A stretch of 64,000 bases of DNA from Stieleria bergensis (GTDB lineage: Bacteria; Planctomycetota; Planctomycetia; Pirellulales; Pirellulaceae), in the NCBI GenBank assembly GCA_007745635.1, contig CP036272.1, forward strand, positions 883,532 to 947,531, written 5' to 3'. Position 1 is the first letter of the stretch; each line of letters opens with the position of its first letter. Below, piece after piece: positions 26,418 to 35,941 of this stretch. Below the pieces are notes generated by a model. That model saw only the letters and a program-made list of their open reading frames with translations, made no database searches and was not told the origin of the DNA. Made by a program: the position numbers and the translations under genes.

Positions 26418-28829
26418 GTGATTCCATTGTTTACTCGATCGATCTGCTTGGTTTTTGCGTTGGCTTTTGCCGGCATTGCCTTTGCTCAGCAGCCAGAGAC
26501 GCAATCAAAACGTGCCGTTAGCGATTCACAAGGCGTCGTGGTTGGGATCGAGGGCCATTATCGCCTGGGGCATTTGACTGCCATCCGGATGTCATCCAAG
26601 GATCAGGCATCGAAAGATTGGCAGCGTGGCCAATTGCGGATCGTGACGCGAGATGGGGACGGGAATGACGTTAGCTACAGCAGCTATCCTCCCTTTGACG
26701 TCGCGGTCGATGCCGGCCGAGAATTAGGTTACGTCGCGGTCGGTGTTGAAGCGGCACCCTTGGCCCTTCATGCCGCTGGCTCCAACGGTGACAGTGATTC
26801 AGACGAGGCATCGGCAAGCGACCTGAGTTCATCTGCTGAGCAAGTGGTGGTGCAGACTCGGTTCCCAGAGGCGGGCAACCCCTTGCGGGGCCCTGCGCTG
26901 ATCCCTTCGCAAACACCGTGGGTGGTTTCGATCGGTGATCCGTTGGGGATCGACAAGCTTGGGACCTCGAACGTTATGGTTGACAAGCTGGGTTCGGTTG
27001 CGGTGACCAACGTTCAGTCAGCCGCTTCATTGCCTTGGTCGGCTGTGGGTTATTCCGGAGTCGACATGGTGCTGATCAACAGTTCAGGGTTGGGCATTTT
27101 GCAGCAGATGAAGCCCGCGCAGCATGAGGCATTGTTCCGTTGGATAGGGCAGGGCGGTCGAGTCATGGTTTGCTTGGGGCAGTACGCGCCCGAGTTGCTG
27201 AAGGTCGCGCCCTGGATTGGAGATGCGATCGGTCTCTCGGACCTTCGAATGGATCGATATGATCCCGCAGACTTCGAGTCCTTCACCGTCAGTTCGACGC
27301 GTTTGTCGGAGTTCCAAGGTGTGCGTTTGCCTAAAAAACGCGGTCGCATGTTGGTCTCTGGTAAGACCACTCGTCGCGTCTCGGCTCCCTTGGTTGCCAG
27401 TTACGTGTACGGATTTGGAGTGTTAACGGCGATCACGGCGGACTTTGATCGCGCCCCGTTTGACACTTGGCCCGAACGGTTGCAGTGCTTGACTCGGATT
27501 TCAGGCGATTTGCTGGATGTGGATAATCAAGACGGGTTGAGCAAGTTGAATACGTCACAGTCGTTTGACGACTTGGCAGGCCAGATGCGATCGACGCTGG
27601 AACAGTTTCCCATCAAAGCCTCGGTTTCGTTTGCCTTTCTCTCGTTGATCGTGTTGGTGTTGGTGGCCTTGATCGGTCCATTGGATTACCTGTTGATCAA
27701 TCGTTTCTTTGGGCGACCGCTGTTGGGTTGGCTGACGTTTCCGCTCGTTTGCGTCGTGCTTTCCGGATTGCTGCTTTTCCAAGCTCGACCACGATTGGCG
27801 ACGCAAACCTCAGGGGCCGGCGAGAGTCCATCCGATAATCAGGGCAATGTTCAGGGCGACATCCCAGTTGATGCTCAGTCAGAATCGTTGCGTGCCAATC
27901 AGTTGCAGATCACTGATTTTGATTTGGTACAGGGACAGGGACGATCCTTGGTGTGGTCATCCATTTACACACATCAGGCGCGACAAATCGATGTCGGATT
28001 TCGCCAGAGAGCCGACTATGAAACGGTGACGCGGTCGGTCAGCGGTCCGAGTTCCGCTTCCGATCAGGCCGACGTCGCACCGGCGGTTGCTGAATCGATG
28101 GCTTATCCGTTCGGCTTCGTGGGGCGACCGTTCGGTGGGATTCCTCTGTCGACCGATGCGATTGGTTTTCCACGTTATGGAGTCAACGTTTCCAGCGATG
28201 CAGATCTTCGTCAAATCACTTCTTCGCTCACGGGACTGGTGCTGGCTCCGCGGAGCAGTAAGTCTGTGATTTCACAGACGGCATTCCAGACCAAAGTGGA
28301 TCCTTCACTGGAAATCACTCGGCGTCCGCAAAGTGAGATTTTGCGTGGGACGTTGACCAACCCGCTGCCGGTTGATTTGGTGGATGCAGTCTTGGTCTAC
28401 GGGAACGTTGCCTATAAGTTGCCGACCAGGATTTTGGCCGGCCAAGGGATTCCGGGTTTGGAAGAGCTGCGGCGGAAGAACTACCGCTGGCAATTGACTC
28501 AGCAATCTTCGCAGGGCGAAGAGGGCATGCAAACCGAGGCCTGGAAGGCGGGTGATTTCAATCATCCGACTCGAGTTGCCGAGATGTTGATGTTTTATGA
28601 CTTGATTGGCGGTGAACTGTACACGGGTTTGCGCGACGACGTGCTCAGTCGCTGGGATGCATCTTCATTGCTGGCCGGTGATCGTTGCCTCTTGATAGGC
28701 CGTACGGAGCAACCGGTTTACGATTTGCACATCAAAGATCACAGTCAATCAGAGTCCCTGATTCCCGCTGGCCAAACGATCTCCTTTGTCCGCATTGTTC
28801 TGCCCGTTCGCGAAACACGACTCGATTAA
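26418..28829 (+). CDS. Large exported/membrane protein upstream of ABC ATPase
   Basis: The 803-residue protein starts at GTG with a signal peptide (hydrophobic to AFA-QQP). Residues 30-390 form an extracytoplasmic region with alternating strands, including VYGFGVLTAITADFDRAPF, reminiscent of glutamine-amidotransferase-fold domains in planctomycete ABC-associated proteins. Two membrane helices follow (about 403-425 and 436-456), with a C-terminal extracytoplasmic domain of about 340 residues. It ends 21 bp before the ABC ATPase gene, so the two are likely one operon. No catalytic motif was recognised; a substrate-binding or auxiliary role for the transporter is inference. Confidence 0.65.
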   Translation: MIPLFTRSICLVFALAFAGIAFAQQPETQSKRAVSDSQGVVVGIEGHYRLGHLTAIRMSSKDQASKDWQRGQLRIVTRDGDGNDVSYSSYPPFDVAVDAGRELGYVAVGVEAAPLALHAAGSNGDSDSDEASASDLSSSAEQVVVQTRFPEAGNPLRGPALIPSQTPWVVSIGDPLGIDKLGTSNVMVDKLGSVAVTNVQSAASLPWSAVGYSGVDMVLINSSGLGILQQMKPAQHEALFRWIGQGGRVMVCLGQYAPELLKVAPWIGDAIGLSDLRMDRYDPADFESFTVSSTRLSEFQGVRLPKKRGRMLVSGKTTRRVSAPLVASYVYGFGVLTAITADFDRAPFDTWPERLQCLTRISGDLLDVDNQDGLSKLNTSQSFDDLAGQMRSTLEQFPIKASVSFAFLSLIVLVLVALIGPLDYLLINRFFGRPLLGWLTFPLVCVVLSGLLLFQARPRLATQTSGAGESPSDNQGNVQGDIPVDAQSESLRANQLQITDFDLVQGQGRSLVWSSIYTHQARQIDVGFRQRADYETVTRSVSGPSSASDQADVAPAVAESMAYPFGFVGRPFGGIPLSTDAIGFPRYGVNVSSDADLRQITSSLTGLVLAPRSSKSVISQTAFQTKVDPSLEITRRPQSEILRGTLTNPLPVDLVDAVLVYGNVAYKLPTRILAGQGIPGLEELRRKNYRWQLTQQSSQGEEGMQTEAWKAGDFNHPTRVAEMLMFYDLIGGELYTGLRDDVLSRWDASSLLAGDRCLLIGRTEQPVYDLHIKDHSQSESLIPAGQTISFVRIVLPVRETRLD

Positions 28830-28850
28830 TTTAGACTTTCCGAGCTAGCC

Positions 28851-29789
28851 GTGATCAAAACAGTCGATTTAACAAAAAAGTATGGTGATGCCTTCGCGAT
28901 TCGCGGGGTGGATTTGGATTTAGAAGCCGGTGACTTGTTCGGTTTCATCGGACCCAATGGTGCTGGAAAAACAACCACCATGCGGATCATTTCCACGCTC
29001 CTGGAACCGACTTCCGGTGAAGCCTACGTGTGTGGTCATTCAGTTCACACCGCTCCGAAGGAAATTCGCCGATTGGTTGGTTACATGCCCGACTTTTTCG
29101 GCGTTTATGATGACATGACCGTCGTGGAATACCTTGAGTTCTTTGCGGCGTCCTATCGCATCATGGGCGAGGATCGCCGTCGACGCGTCAATGAAATGTT
29201 GGAGATCGTTGACTTAGATTTTAAACGTGACGCGTTCGCCAATACGCTTTCTCGAGGTCAAACACAACGGCTCGGTTTGGCGCGAACCCTGCTGCATGAT
29301 CCTCAGGTGTTATTGCTTGATGAACCCTTGTCGGGTTTGGATCCGAGAGCACGGATCGAGATGCGGAACTTGCTTCGAAAGCTTGGCCAGATGGGAAAAA
29401 CCATCATTGTCAGTAGTCACATTCTGCCTGAGCTTGCTGATGTATGTAACAAAGTTGGCATCATTGACAAAGGTGTTCTAGTTCACAACGCCAAGGTCAC
29501 CGATGTGTTGAGAATGGTTCGGCAATACGTTGTGCTGGTCATTACACCAAACGAGACTTCACAACTCTCGTTGATCAACGATTTGTTGAGCGATCACGAA
29601 AAGGTCCAGGAGTGTCAGCCCGGCGATGCCGCGATTCGCGTGGTCTTGAAACCAGACGTCCAGCAGTACGGGGATCTTGCCAAACTGTTGATTGAGAACG
29701 ATGTGGATCTGAAACGATTCTCTGAAGAAGAACTTGACTTGGAATCAGCCTTCATGGCATTGACCAAAGGAACCAGCACCAGAATGTAG
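28851..29789 (+). CDS. ABC transporter ATP-binding protein
   Basis: This 312-residue ATPase has Walker A GPNGAGKT (34-41), the signature LSRGQ (132-136), Walker B VLLLDEP (152-158), and the H-loop SSHILPE. The extra C-terminal 90 residues and overall pattern match the ABC-2 exporter class (CcmA/NatA/GldA-like). The start is GTG at 28851. No permease gene lies next to it; the upstream 803-residue protein is the only membrane partner visible. Confidence 0.93.
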   Translation: MIKTVDLTKKYGDAFAIRGVDLDLEAGDLFGFIGPNGAGKTTTMRIISTLLEPTSGEAYVCGHSVHTAPKEIRRLVGYMPDFFGVYDDMTVVEYLEFFAASYRIMGEDRRRRVNEMLEIVDLDFKRDAFANTLSRGQTQRLGLARTLLHDPQVLLLDEPLSGLDPRARIEMRNLLRKLGQMGKTIIVSSHILPELADVCNKVGIIDKGVLVHNAKVTDVLRMVRQYVVLVITPNETSQLSLINDLLSDHEKVQECQPGDAAIRVVLKPDVQQYGDLAKLLIENDVDLKRFSEEELDLESAFMALTKGTSTRM

Positions 29790-29804
29790 CTTGGCGTTTT
29801 ATGT

Positions 29805-31184
29805 ATGAGTCAACAGTGGTATATCAGGACGAAACACGGCGAAAAAGGGCCGTTCTCTCTGCAGCAGTTGCAAGTCTATGTTGACGCGCGCGTTTTGCGC
29901 CAGCAATCGTCCATTCGTTCCGATCAAGGTGTGTGGATTGCCGCGGGGACGGTGACTTCGTTAACCTTTCCAGCCAATGCTGCTTCGACGCTGCCCAGTG
30001 ATCCAGTTACCGGGCCCAGTGATCCAGCAGCCCGGGCAAGTGATCCAGCAGCCGAGGTGCGTGATCAAGTCGCGTCATCGATCACGGAACTGTTAAGTCC
30101 CGTGCATCAGGAATTGCAGTCGTTGCGCGAGCAAACCGGACAGCTCGCCCGTGAGAATCATTCGCTGCGTGAAACGTTTCAGGCCATGCATCAGCAGATG
30201 CAAGCTCAGACCGAACTGATCGATCGCTTGCATCAGGAACTCAAGCAGCGCGGCCAGCAGGAAGCGTCTGAGACTGAAATGCCATTGTTTTCAAGTTCAG
30301 AGGCGGCCGCGAATCCGCCCACGTTGCGTGCTTTGGGGCTGAGTCCTGGTGAGGCTCAAGGCCAGGACCAGGGTTCGGGAGCTCGCTTAGCAACCACTCT
30401 GGCCGCCGAGCAGGCTGGTGATCAGTCACCTGAAACTCTGGCCGCCGAGTCCCCGTTGGCGCAAAGTAGCTCTTGGCGAGATCGTCGCGAGCAAGCCGGT
30501 GAAGACTCCAGTGAAACGCCGGTAACGACTTCGTCGAATCGATGGCGGGTCCCAGCGGATCGATCACCCGAGAGATCCGAAGTTGATCAAGCAGCGGTTG
30601 GGCGACTGCGTAGCGACGCATTAACACGATTGCTGGGGTCGGCGGAGGCATTCTCGGTTGCTGGCCAAGTTGGCCTTTCGGTGGACTGCTTTTCACCTCG
30701 TCAGGGGCGCGACTTTACCACGATGGTCACCAACGGTTTGAACGTTCGTGATTTGGTTGGAACGACGGATCGGCGTCTCTTGCGGTCCGAGCTGGTTCTG
30801 TACACCACTCATCACGATAACGCTGCGGCACGGTTTCTTAGTGCAGCGGGGCAGGGGGCGCTCGATCATGACGGCAAGTTCGGAATCGGAACCGTGCTGC
30901 GATGTGAACAGATGCCGGGCTGGGAAGCGGAGCACGTGCTGTGTGACTGTGTGGTTTTGATGTCCACTGTGTCCAGCGACACCCAGCCATTGGTGTCAGA
31001 GGCCACTCCAGGTGTTGCTCTGCAGCTTTACTGGGTGGTTCCTAGCAGTCGGGCCGAGACGGAATTGATCGAAAGCGAGGGGCTACACAAATGGATGAGT
31101 TTGTTTCAAGCCAAGCGAATGTCGCCCTTTTTTGACCTCACTCGGCCTTGCAACGTCAAGCGCAAGCATTGGTTCCGTCGCTAG
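29805..31184 (+). CDS. GYF_2 domain protein with coiled coil and SUFU-like C-terminus
   Basis: The 459-residue protein begins with a GYF_2 (DUF4339) domain: WYIRTKHGEKGPFSLQQL and GVWIAAG (1-55). A Ser/Ala linker with repeated SDPA is followed by a coiled coil rich in Gln/Glu/Leu (about 95-150). A Pro/Ser/Ala-rich segment leads to a folded domain (about 265-455) whose pattern (SELVLYTT, alternating helices, LQLYWVVPSSRAETELI, FFDLTRPC) resembles SUFU (suppressor-of-fused) domains. There is no signal peptide, so it is cytoplasmic. It follows the ABC ATPase by 15 bp, probably in the same operon. The SUFU assignment is from pattern only. Confidence 0.6.
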   Translation: MSQQWYIRTKHGEKGPFSLQQLQVYVDARVLRQQSSIRSDQGVWIAAGTVTSLTFPANAASTLPSDPVTGPSDPAARASDPAAEVRDQVASSITELLSPVHQELQSLREQTGQLARENHSLRETFQAMHQQMQAQTELIDRLHQELKQRGQQEASETEMPLFSSSEAAANPPTLRALGLSPGEAQGQDQGSGARLATTLAAEQAGDQSPETLAAESPLAQSSSWRDRREQAGEDSSETPVTTSSNRWRVPADRSPERSEVDQAAVGRLRSDALTRLLGSAEAFSVAGQVGLSVDCFSPRQGRDFTTMVTNGLNVRDLVGTTDRRLLRSELVLYTTHHDNAAARFLSAAGQGALDHDGKFGIGTVLRCEQMPGWEAEHVLCDCVVLMSTVSSDTQPLVSEATPGVALQLYWVVPSSRAETELIESEGLHKWMSLFQAKRMSPFFDLTRPCNVKRKHWFRR

Positions 31185-31471
31185 GGCGGTCCCTCATTTG
31201 CTGATTCTTTCTAAAAAGGCTCAAGTTTCAGGGATCTAATGCCGGGGCGATCTTGACCGGCCCGTGCTTGAACCGTTATTCCCGCTGATGTGTGCCACTG
31301 CACTTAACGGCAGTGAAGACACTGGAGTTGAAGTCTTTCTGAACGCACGGAATCGTGACCACCAGGGAAACCTTGAATCCGGGGCAGTTCGCTCCAGAAG
31401 AAATCACTCGTGTCAATCCACCTCTATTCTCAGCGAAATCGGCATGCAGTCGAACGTTGATTGTTAACGGT

Positions 31472-32989
31472 ATGAATTCATCCTTGATTGCATCACGAAC
31501 GAAAACAGATCGGCGTCGTCCACAGCGAAGCAAGCGATCCGGCCGTGCCTTGGTCCGTTGTTTGGTCGCTTGTGTCTTCTTGGTCGGAATGCTCACAACG
31601 CAGTTGTTCGGTGGCATCGCCCATGCGCAAGTGGGCTTGGTGCCAGGCGGCGTTGCTGCGCCCGCCGGACAGCCTGCGATCACGACCACACCATTCAATA
31701 CTGTACCGCCCGCCGGACCAGCAATCAGTGCGGGCCCGCCACCGTTTTCTACGTTTGATCCCTATGCTGTTCCAGCCCAGGCACCAACGACTCTGGGGGC
31801 TCCTGCGGCAGGCGGCATGCCAACGGGAACGGTGTTTGGTCCCGGTCAAGGCAGCGGTGGAATGTTTGCACCGGCAACACCGTATTCTGTTCCGGGAGCG
31901 CCAGCTTATGGCGGCTTGGCAACTCAACCGCCGCCATTGATTAATTTCGGCGGCCTAGCCAGTCCTACAGGCGTTCCCCTTGCAGCGCCCGCCAACGTCG
32001 GCGGATCCGTGATGCCAGCTCCTGCGATGGGTGGAACCGCTTATCCGTCGCCCGCTTATCCGCCAAGCTATCCGCCAGCACCTTACGATAGTGCTAACTC
32101 GATCTATCCCAGTGCGATGCCTGGAACGTTGTTCCCAGGAGGCATCAATGGAACACCGATGCCGGCATTTTCTGGATTCAATCCAACACGGATCGTCCAG
32201 CGACTGCGTTTTCGTCACTCCTGGATCTACGACAGCAATTCGGTCAATGGTGTTGAGATCAACATGACCGACGTGGCGTTAGCGTTTGCATGGCCAAGTT
32301 TTCTGTGGTCACAGCAACCGCTGTACATTGCTCCAGCGTTTTCCGTCAATACGTTTTCTGGGCCCGAGGCTTCCACCGGTGCAGACTTGCCAGGCAGCAC
32401 TTATGGTGCGTCCTTGGATTTCTCTTGGCGTTCGAATCCGGATCAGATCATCGGTGCTGAACTGTTGTTCAGCGTTGGTTCGTTTTCGGAGTGGAATCTG
32501 GCACGCTCCGACGGGATTCTGTTTCGGGGACGGGGACTCGGTGTCGTCCGGCTCACGCCCACCACGACGTTTAAGCTGGGGATCATTTACTACGATCGCG
32601 TGGACATCAAGATGTTGCCAGCATTCGGTGTGTTCTGTCGTCCCAATCCAGGAACCAAGATCGATCTGTTCTTTCCTGAACCACGGTACGCACGTTACCT
32701 CGCGACGATCGGGACGCACGATGTCTGGTGGTACTTGGAAGGCGAATACGGTGGAGGTTCTTGGACCATTGATCGTGACGATGGGCGTGAAGATCAGTTC
32801 GACTACAACGACATTCGCTTTCGTGGTGGCTGGGAGTGGGGGCCAACGGAGCGAATGCGAGCAGGCCAGCGATCCTGGTTCTTTGACTTGGGTGTCGCCT
32901 TTGAACGTCAAATTGTGTATCGCTACAACCCGCAGGATAACTTGAATCTGGGCACCGCATTCATGCTGCGACTGGGCTTGGGTTATTAA
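31472..32989 (+). CDS. Predicted outer-membrane beta-barrel protein, planctomycete DUF6268-like
   Basis: The ATG at 31472 gives 505 residues with a basic N-terminus and long signal peptide (about 28-50, cleavage near AHA-QVG). The open frame runs 39 codons further upstream without protein character. Residues 55-240 are a Pro/Gly/Ala-rich low-complexity region. Residues 245-505 alternate in strand-like fashion with many aromatics and end in the aromatic GLGY, as in outer-membrane barrels. The C-terminal half resembles uncharacterised planctomycete barrels. Function unknown. Confidence 0.65.
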   Translation: MNSSLIASRTKTDRRRPQRSKRSGRALVRCLVACVFLVGMLTTQLFGGIAHAQVGLVPGGVAAPAGQPAITTTPFNTVPPAGPAISAGPPPFSTFDPYAVPAQAPTTLGAPAAGGMPTGTVFGPGQGSGGMFAPATPYSVPGAPAYGGLATQPPPLINFGGLASPTGVPLAAPANVGGSVMPAPAMGGTAYPSPAYPPSYPPAPYDSANSIYPSAMPGTLFPGGINGTPMPAFSGFNPTRIVQRLRFRHSWIYDSNSVNGVEINMTDVALAFAWPSFLWSQQPLYIAPAFSVNTFSGPEASTGADLPGSTYGASLDFSWRSNPDQIIGAELLFSVGSFSEWNLARSDGILFRGRGLGVVRLTPTTTFKLGIIYYDRVDIKMLPAFGVFCRPNPGTKIDLFFPEPRYARYLATIGTHDVWWYLEGEYGGGSWTIDRDDGREDQFDYNDIRFRGGWEWGPTERMRAGQRSWFFDLGVAFERQIVYRYNPQDNLNLGTAFMLRLGLGY

Positions 32990-33278
32990 CGGCATCACTC
33001 TTCCACCAACAGCGGCTGACGCGTGAGCCACCCCAGGCAAGACGCGTCTTCCCGGCCAAGGATGGAACGCCTTCGGTCCTGCTGTCTGGTGATGGCCGTC
33101 TGGTGCTGTCGCTGGGGAGCGTTGCTCGACTGCCTTGAGGCGACTGGTTTGCTGGGACGTTGCATTTTGGCAACATGCCGGTGTGGTCTAGACGCAACGC
33201 GATGGGTGTGGACGCGACAAAAAACGCTTGTTTAGCTGGATTGGGTGGCCGGTATGAGGGTTGCTACTCAAGCAGGGC

Positions 33279-33686
33279 ATGTTCCCTGCCAAGATTTTAA
33301 TTCTCACCGTTGCGCTCAGCGCTGTTTGCTTGTTTTCTGGATGCGCGCCTTCGCGGTTTCGCGATGAAGTTGATTTCACCATCAAAGACGCATCGGCCGA
33401 TTCCAACGCTCAATCGCCAACGGGTTTTCGGCGGACAGCAGATGGCTGGGAGGACACGACGTACTGGTTTCTGCCTTACCCGGTCGAAAAACGCTCGGTG
33501 GGCGCCTTGATGGTGGCTCAGCAGCAGCGTGAGCGAGGCTGGCTGCAGAGCTGTCTCACTGGAGTCCGCAGCACGCCGCCGTTGGTCATCGCAGTCGTTC
33601 AAATCTTCCTCATTTACCTTTTGTATCGATTGCATCTATCCGGTCAGCATTCGGCGTTCGGCCAACCGCGAAGCCAATCCACATGA
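33279..33686 (+). CDS. Small lipoprotein with C-terminal membrane helix
   Basis: With the ATG at 33279 this 135-residue protein has a lipoprotein signal peptide ending in LFSGC. A polar region with WEDTTYWFLPYP follows, and a second hydrophobic helix (about 103-121, VIAVVQIFLIYLLYRL) lies near the C-terminus. No family recognised. A lipid anchor plus a membrane helix is unusual and would tether both ends. Confidence 0.6.
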   Translation: MFPAKILILTVALSAVCLFSGCAPSRFRDEVDFTIKDASADSNAQSPTGFRRTADGWEDTTYWFLPYPVEKRSVGALMVAQQQRERGWLQSCLTGVRSTPPLVIAVVQIFLIYLLYRLHLSGQHSAFGQPRSQST

Positions 33687-33885
33687 TCGGAACAATCGCT
33701 GCAACGTTGTTTGAGCACGACCCTTCACTTAACGGTAAACTATCTTGTTACCAACTGCGAAACCGTATTCCAAGCATGACGCATCGAGGTTGGGTTGCCC
33801 GAGATGGGCGGCCTGAAGTCTCGGCGCCGTTTGATACGACGAGCTTGGTGACAGCACTGTGTTTCTTTTCTGATGGTTAACCTTC

Positions 33886-34458
33886 GTGACTCGAATCTTA
33901 TTAACTGCCTTTGAACCGTATGATCGCTGGAAAGAGAATTCCAGTTGGTTGGCGTTGATTGATTTGACCAGCTGGTACGACGGCGATTTGGAGCTGGTTA
34001 CACGCCGCTATCCGGTCGACTTGGCCGTCATGCGAGAGCGTTTGCAGGCCGATCTGAGTCAAGGGTTCGATACCGTGATTCACCTCGGGCAGTCCCCCGG
34101 TGCCAGCGTGGTTCAACTTGAAAGCACCGGGCTCAACACACGTTCCGATGGTACCGCGTTGCAAGTTGATGGGCCGGTCGCTTACCGCAGCAATTGTGAT
34201 TTGCACACCTGCCATCAGCGATTAGGTGACGCTGGAATCCCGTCAAAGATCTCGCATCACGCGGGCACGTTTTTGTGCAACGCGACGTTGTATCTAAGCC
34301 AGCATTTCTCGGCGATGACAGGCGGTCGCTCTCAGTGCCTGTTTGTGCATTTGCCGCTTTCGCCAGCCCAAGTGGCGGCAGATGGTTCGGCGCTTCCCAG
34401 CATGAGCATTCCGATGCAAAGCGCTGCGATCGCGCTGATTGCACAGGCGTTGCAGTAG
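33886..34458 (+). CDS. Pyroglutamyl-peptidase I family cysteine peptidase
   Basis: The 190-residue protein is a C15 peptidase that removes N-terminal pyroglutamate. TAFEPYDRWKENSSW matches the N-terminal motif (usually GFEPFGG...NPS). The catalytic triad is E79 (QLES), C131 (HAGTFLCN) and H155 (FVHLPLSP). It is slightly shorter than the usual 200-215 residues, and FEPF reads FEPY. The start is GTG at 33886. No partner genes are evident. Confidence 0.88.
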   Translation: MTRILLTAFEPYDRWKENSSWLALIDLTSWYDGDLELVTRRYPVDLAVMRERLQADLSQGFDTVIHLGQSPGASVVQLESTGLNTRSDGTALQVDGPVAYRSNCDLHTCHQRLGDAGIPSKISHHAGTFLCNATLYLSQHFSAMTGGRSQCLFVHLPLSPAQVAADGSALPSMSIPMQSAAIALIAQALQ

Positions 34459-34506
34459 CGTCGCACGCCGTGGCAGCTTGCCGCTTGCGCATTTTCAACA
34501 CGAGAC

Positions 34507-34525
34507 GCCACTCTTGGTGAGTGGC
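34507..34525. terminator. Hairpin between convergent pcp-like and sigma-54 activator genes
   Basis: GCCACTC (34507-34513) pairs with GAGTGGC (34519-34525) around a TTGGT loop in the 80 bp convergent gap. There is no good T-tract on either side, so termination is only a possibility. Confidence 0.3.
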
Positions 34526-34538
34526 CTTGTTGGCTGGG

Positions 34539-35597
34539 CTATCCGTCCAGGCCGAGCTCTTTGATCTTTTTATGCAGCGTGTTGCGGTTCATGCCGAGGC
34601 GCGTGGCGGCCTTGGTTTGAACGCCGCCGCAGTCTCGCAGGACTTGAGCGATCAATTCACGTTCGACATGATCAACGACTTCTCGATAGACATCGTTGGA
34701 TTCTTTGCCGGCTTGATTCAACCCCATGTACACCATCGATTTGGTTGCCGAATCAAGGTCAATGGGTTGTTCACCGGAGGGGGACATGATGGTGCCGGGA
34801 TTGCCAGAGGTGACGCATTCGGGCAGCAAGTCGATGAGCAGTTCATCGGTCTCGGCCATCACCACGGCGCGTTCGATATAGTTTTGCAGTTCACGGACGT
34901 TTCCCGGCCAGTGGTAATCCTGCATTGCCTCCATCGTGCCTGGGCCGATATGAGCGACATAGCGATCGTTCAATTCGTTGTAGTGATCCAGGAAAAACGA
35001 AACCAATGCTGGCACGTCTTCGCGACGATCACGCAGCGGTGGGATCTCGATGGGCACGACGTTCAGTCGCCAGTACAAGTCTTCACGAAAGCGTCCTGCC
35101 CGGACTTCGTCCATCAGGTTACGGTTACTCGCTGCGATGATTCGAACGTCGGTGCGGAGCGTGCTGGTGTCACCAACGCGTTCGAATTCCTTTTCTTGCA
35201 AGACACGCAACAGTTTGACTTGCAGTGTCAGTGAGGTGCTGTTGATTTCATCCAAGAAGATGGTGCCGCCTTCGGCAGCTTCAAAGCGACCGGTACGGTT
35301 ATTGACCGCTCCGGTGAAGGCTCCACGCACGTGCCCAAAGAGTTCGCTTTCGAGCAGGCTTTCGCTTAGAGCACCACAGTTCACTCGAACGAAAGGTCGG
35401 CCGCTACGGTGGCTAAGTTGGTGAACGGCGCCAGCGATCAGCTCTTTTCCCACACCGGTTTCACCGAGGATCAAGACTGAGGCGTTGCTAACGGCCACTC
35501 GCCGCGTGATGCGATACACTTTCCGCATCGCATCGCAGGTGCCGATGATCCCCGCTGGGGCGGCGTCTTGTCGGTTGTTTGAAGCATTACCTAGCAT
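34539..35597 (-). CDS. Sigma-54-dependent activator without sensor domain
   Basis: The ATG at 35597 gives 352 residues; a TTG at 35630 would add 11. The AAA+ domain begins almost at once: Walker A GETGVGKE (45-52), GAFTGA (92-97) for sigma-54 contact, TIFLDEI Walker B, and the arginine finger region LYWRLNV. The C-terminus carries a Fis-type helix-turn-helix ([17 protein letters not shown]). No receiver, PAS, GAF or FHA domain is present, so regulation must come from a partner, from expression level, or from a modification not visible here. Its targets are unknown. Confidence 0.94.
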   Translation of the reverse strand: MLGNASNNRQDAAPAGIIGTCDAMRKVYRITRRVAVSNASVLILGETGVGKELIAGAVHQLSHRSGRPFVRVNCGALSESLLESELFGHVRGAFTGAVNNRTGRFEAAEGGTIFLDEINSTSLTLQVKLLRVLQEKEFERVGDTSTLRTDVRIIAASNRNLMDEVRAGRFREDLYWRLNVVPIEIPPLRDRREDVPALVSFFLDHYNELNDRYVAHIGPGTMEAMQDYHWPGNVRELQNYIERAVVMAETDELLIDLLPECVTSGNPGTIMSPSGEQPIDLDSATKSMVYMGLNQAGKESNDVYREVVDHVERELIAQVLRDCGGVQTKAATRLGMNRNTLHKKIKELGLDG

Positions 35598-35791
35598 CGG
35601 CACGTCGATTGAATGGAGCGCTGTCTTCAACGGACCGCAACGAGCGGCAAAGAATCATTGAAAAATCGCCATTCCTTGGTTCATTTTGTCCGGCGCTTCA
35701 CGAGTCGTCAACGCAGCAGCGTCGTGACCATGGCGTAGAACCTCAGAAAGCCCCGAAGGCCGGCCGCCCTGAGGGGGAGATCCGGCAAAGT

Positions 35792-35876
35792 GGCCAGTGT
35801 GTTCAGGAGCCAGTGTGTTGAGGGGCCAGTGTGTTGAGGGGCCAGTGTGTTGAGGGGCCAGTGTGTTCAGGACACG
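35792..35876. repeat. 16 bp tandem repeat, five copies
   Basis: CCAGTGTGTT starts at 35794, 35810, 35826, 35842 and 35858. The full unit is CCAGTGTGTTGAGGGG, with TCAGGA variants at both ends. It lies in the gap between the sigma-54 activator start and the stop of the 621-residue gene upstream on the same strand. Confidence 0.95.
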
Positions 35877-35941
35877 CCTCCGTCGCAGCAGTCATTGCCA
35901 CCATAGCTAAAAACGGCGTCGCTGCGTAGCGACCCATGTCA

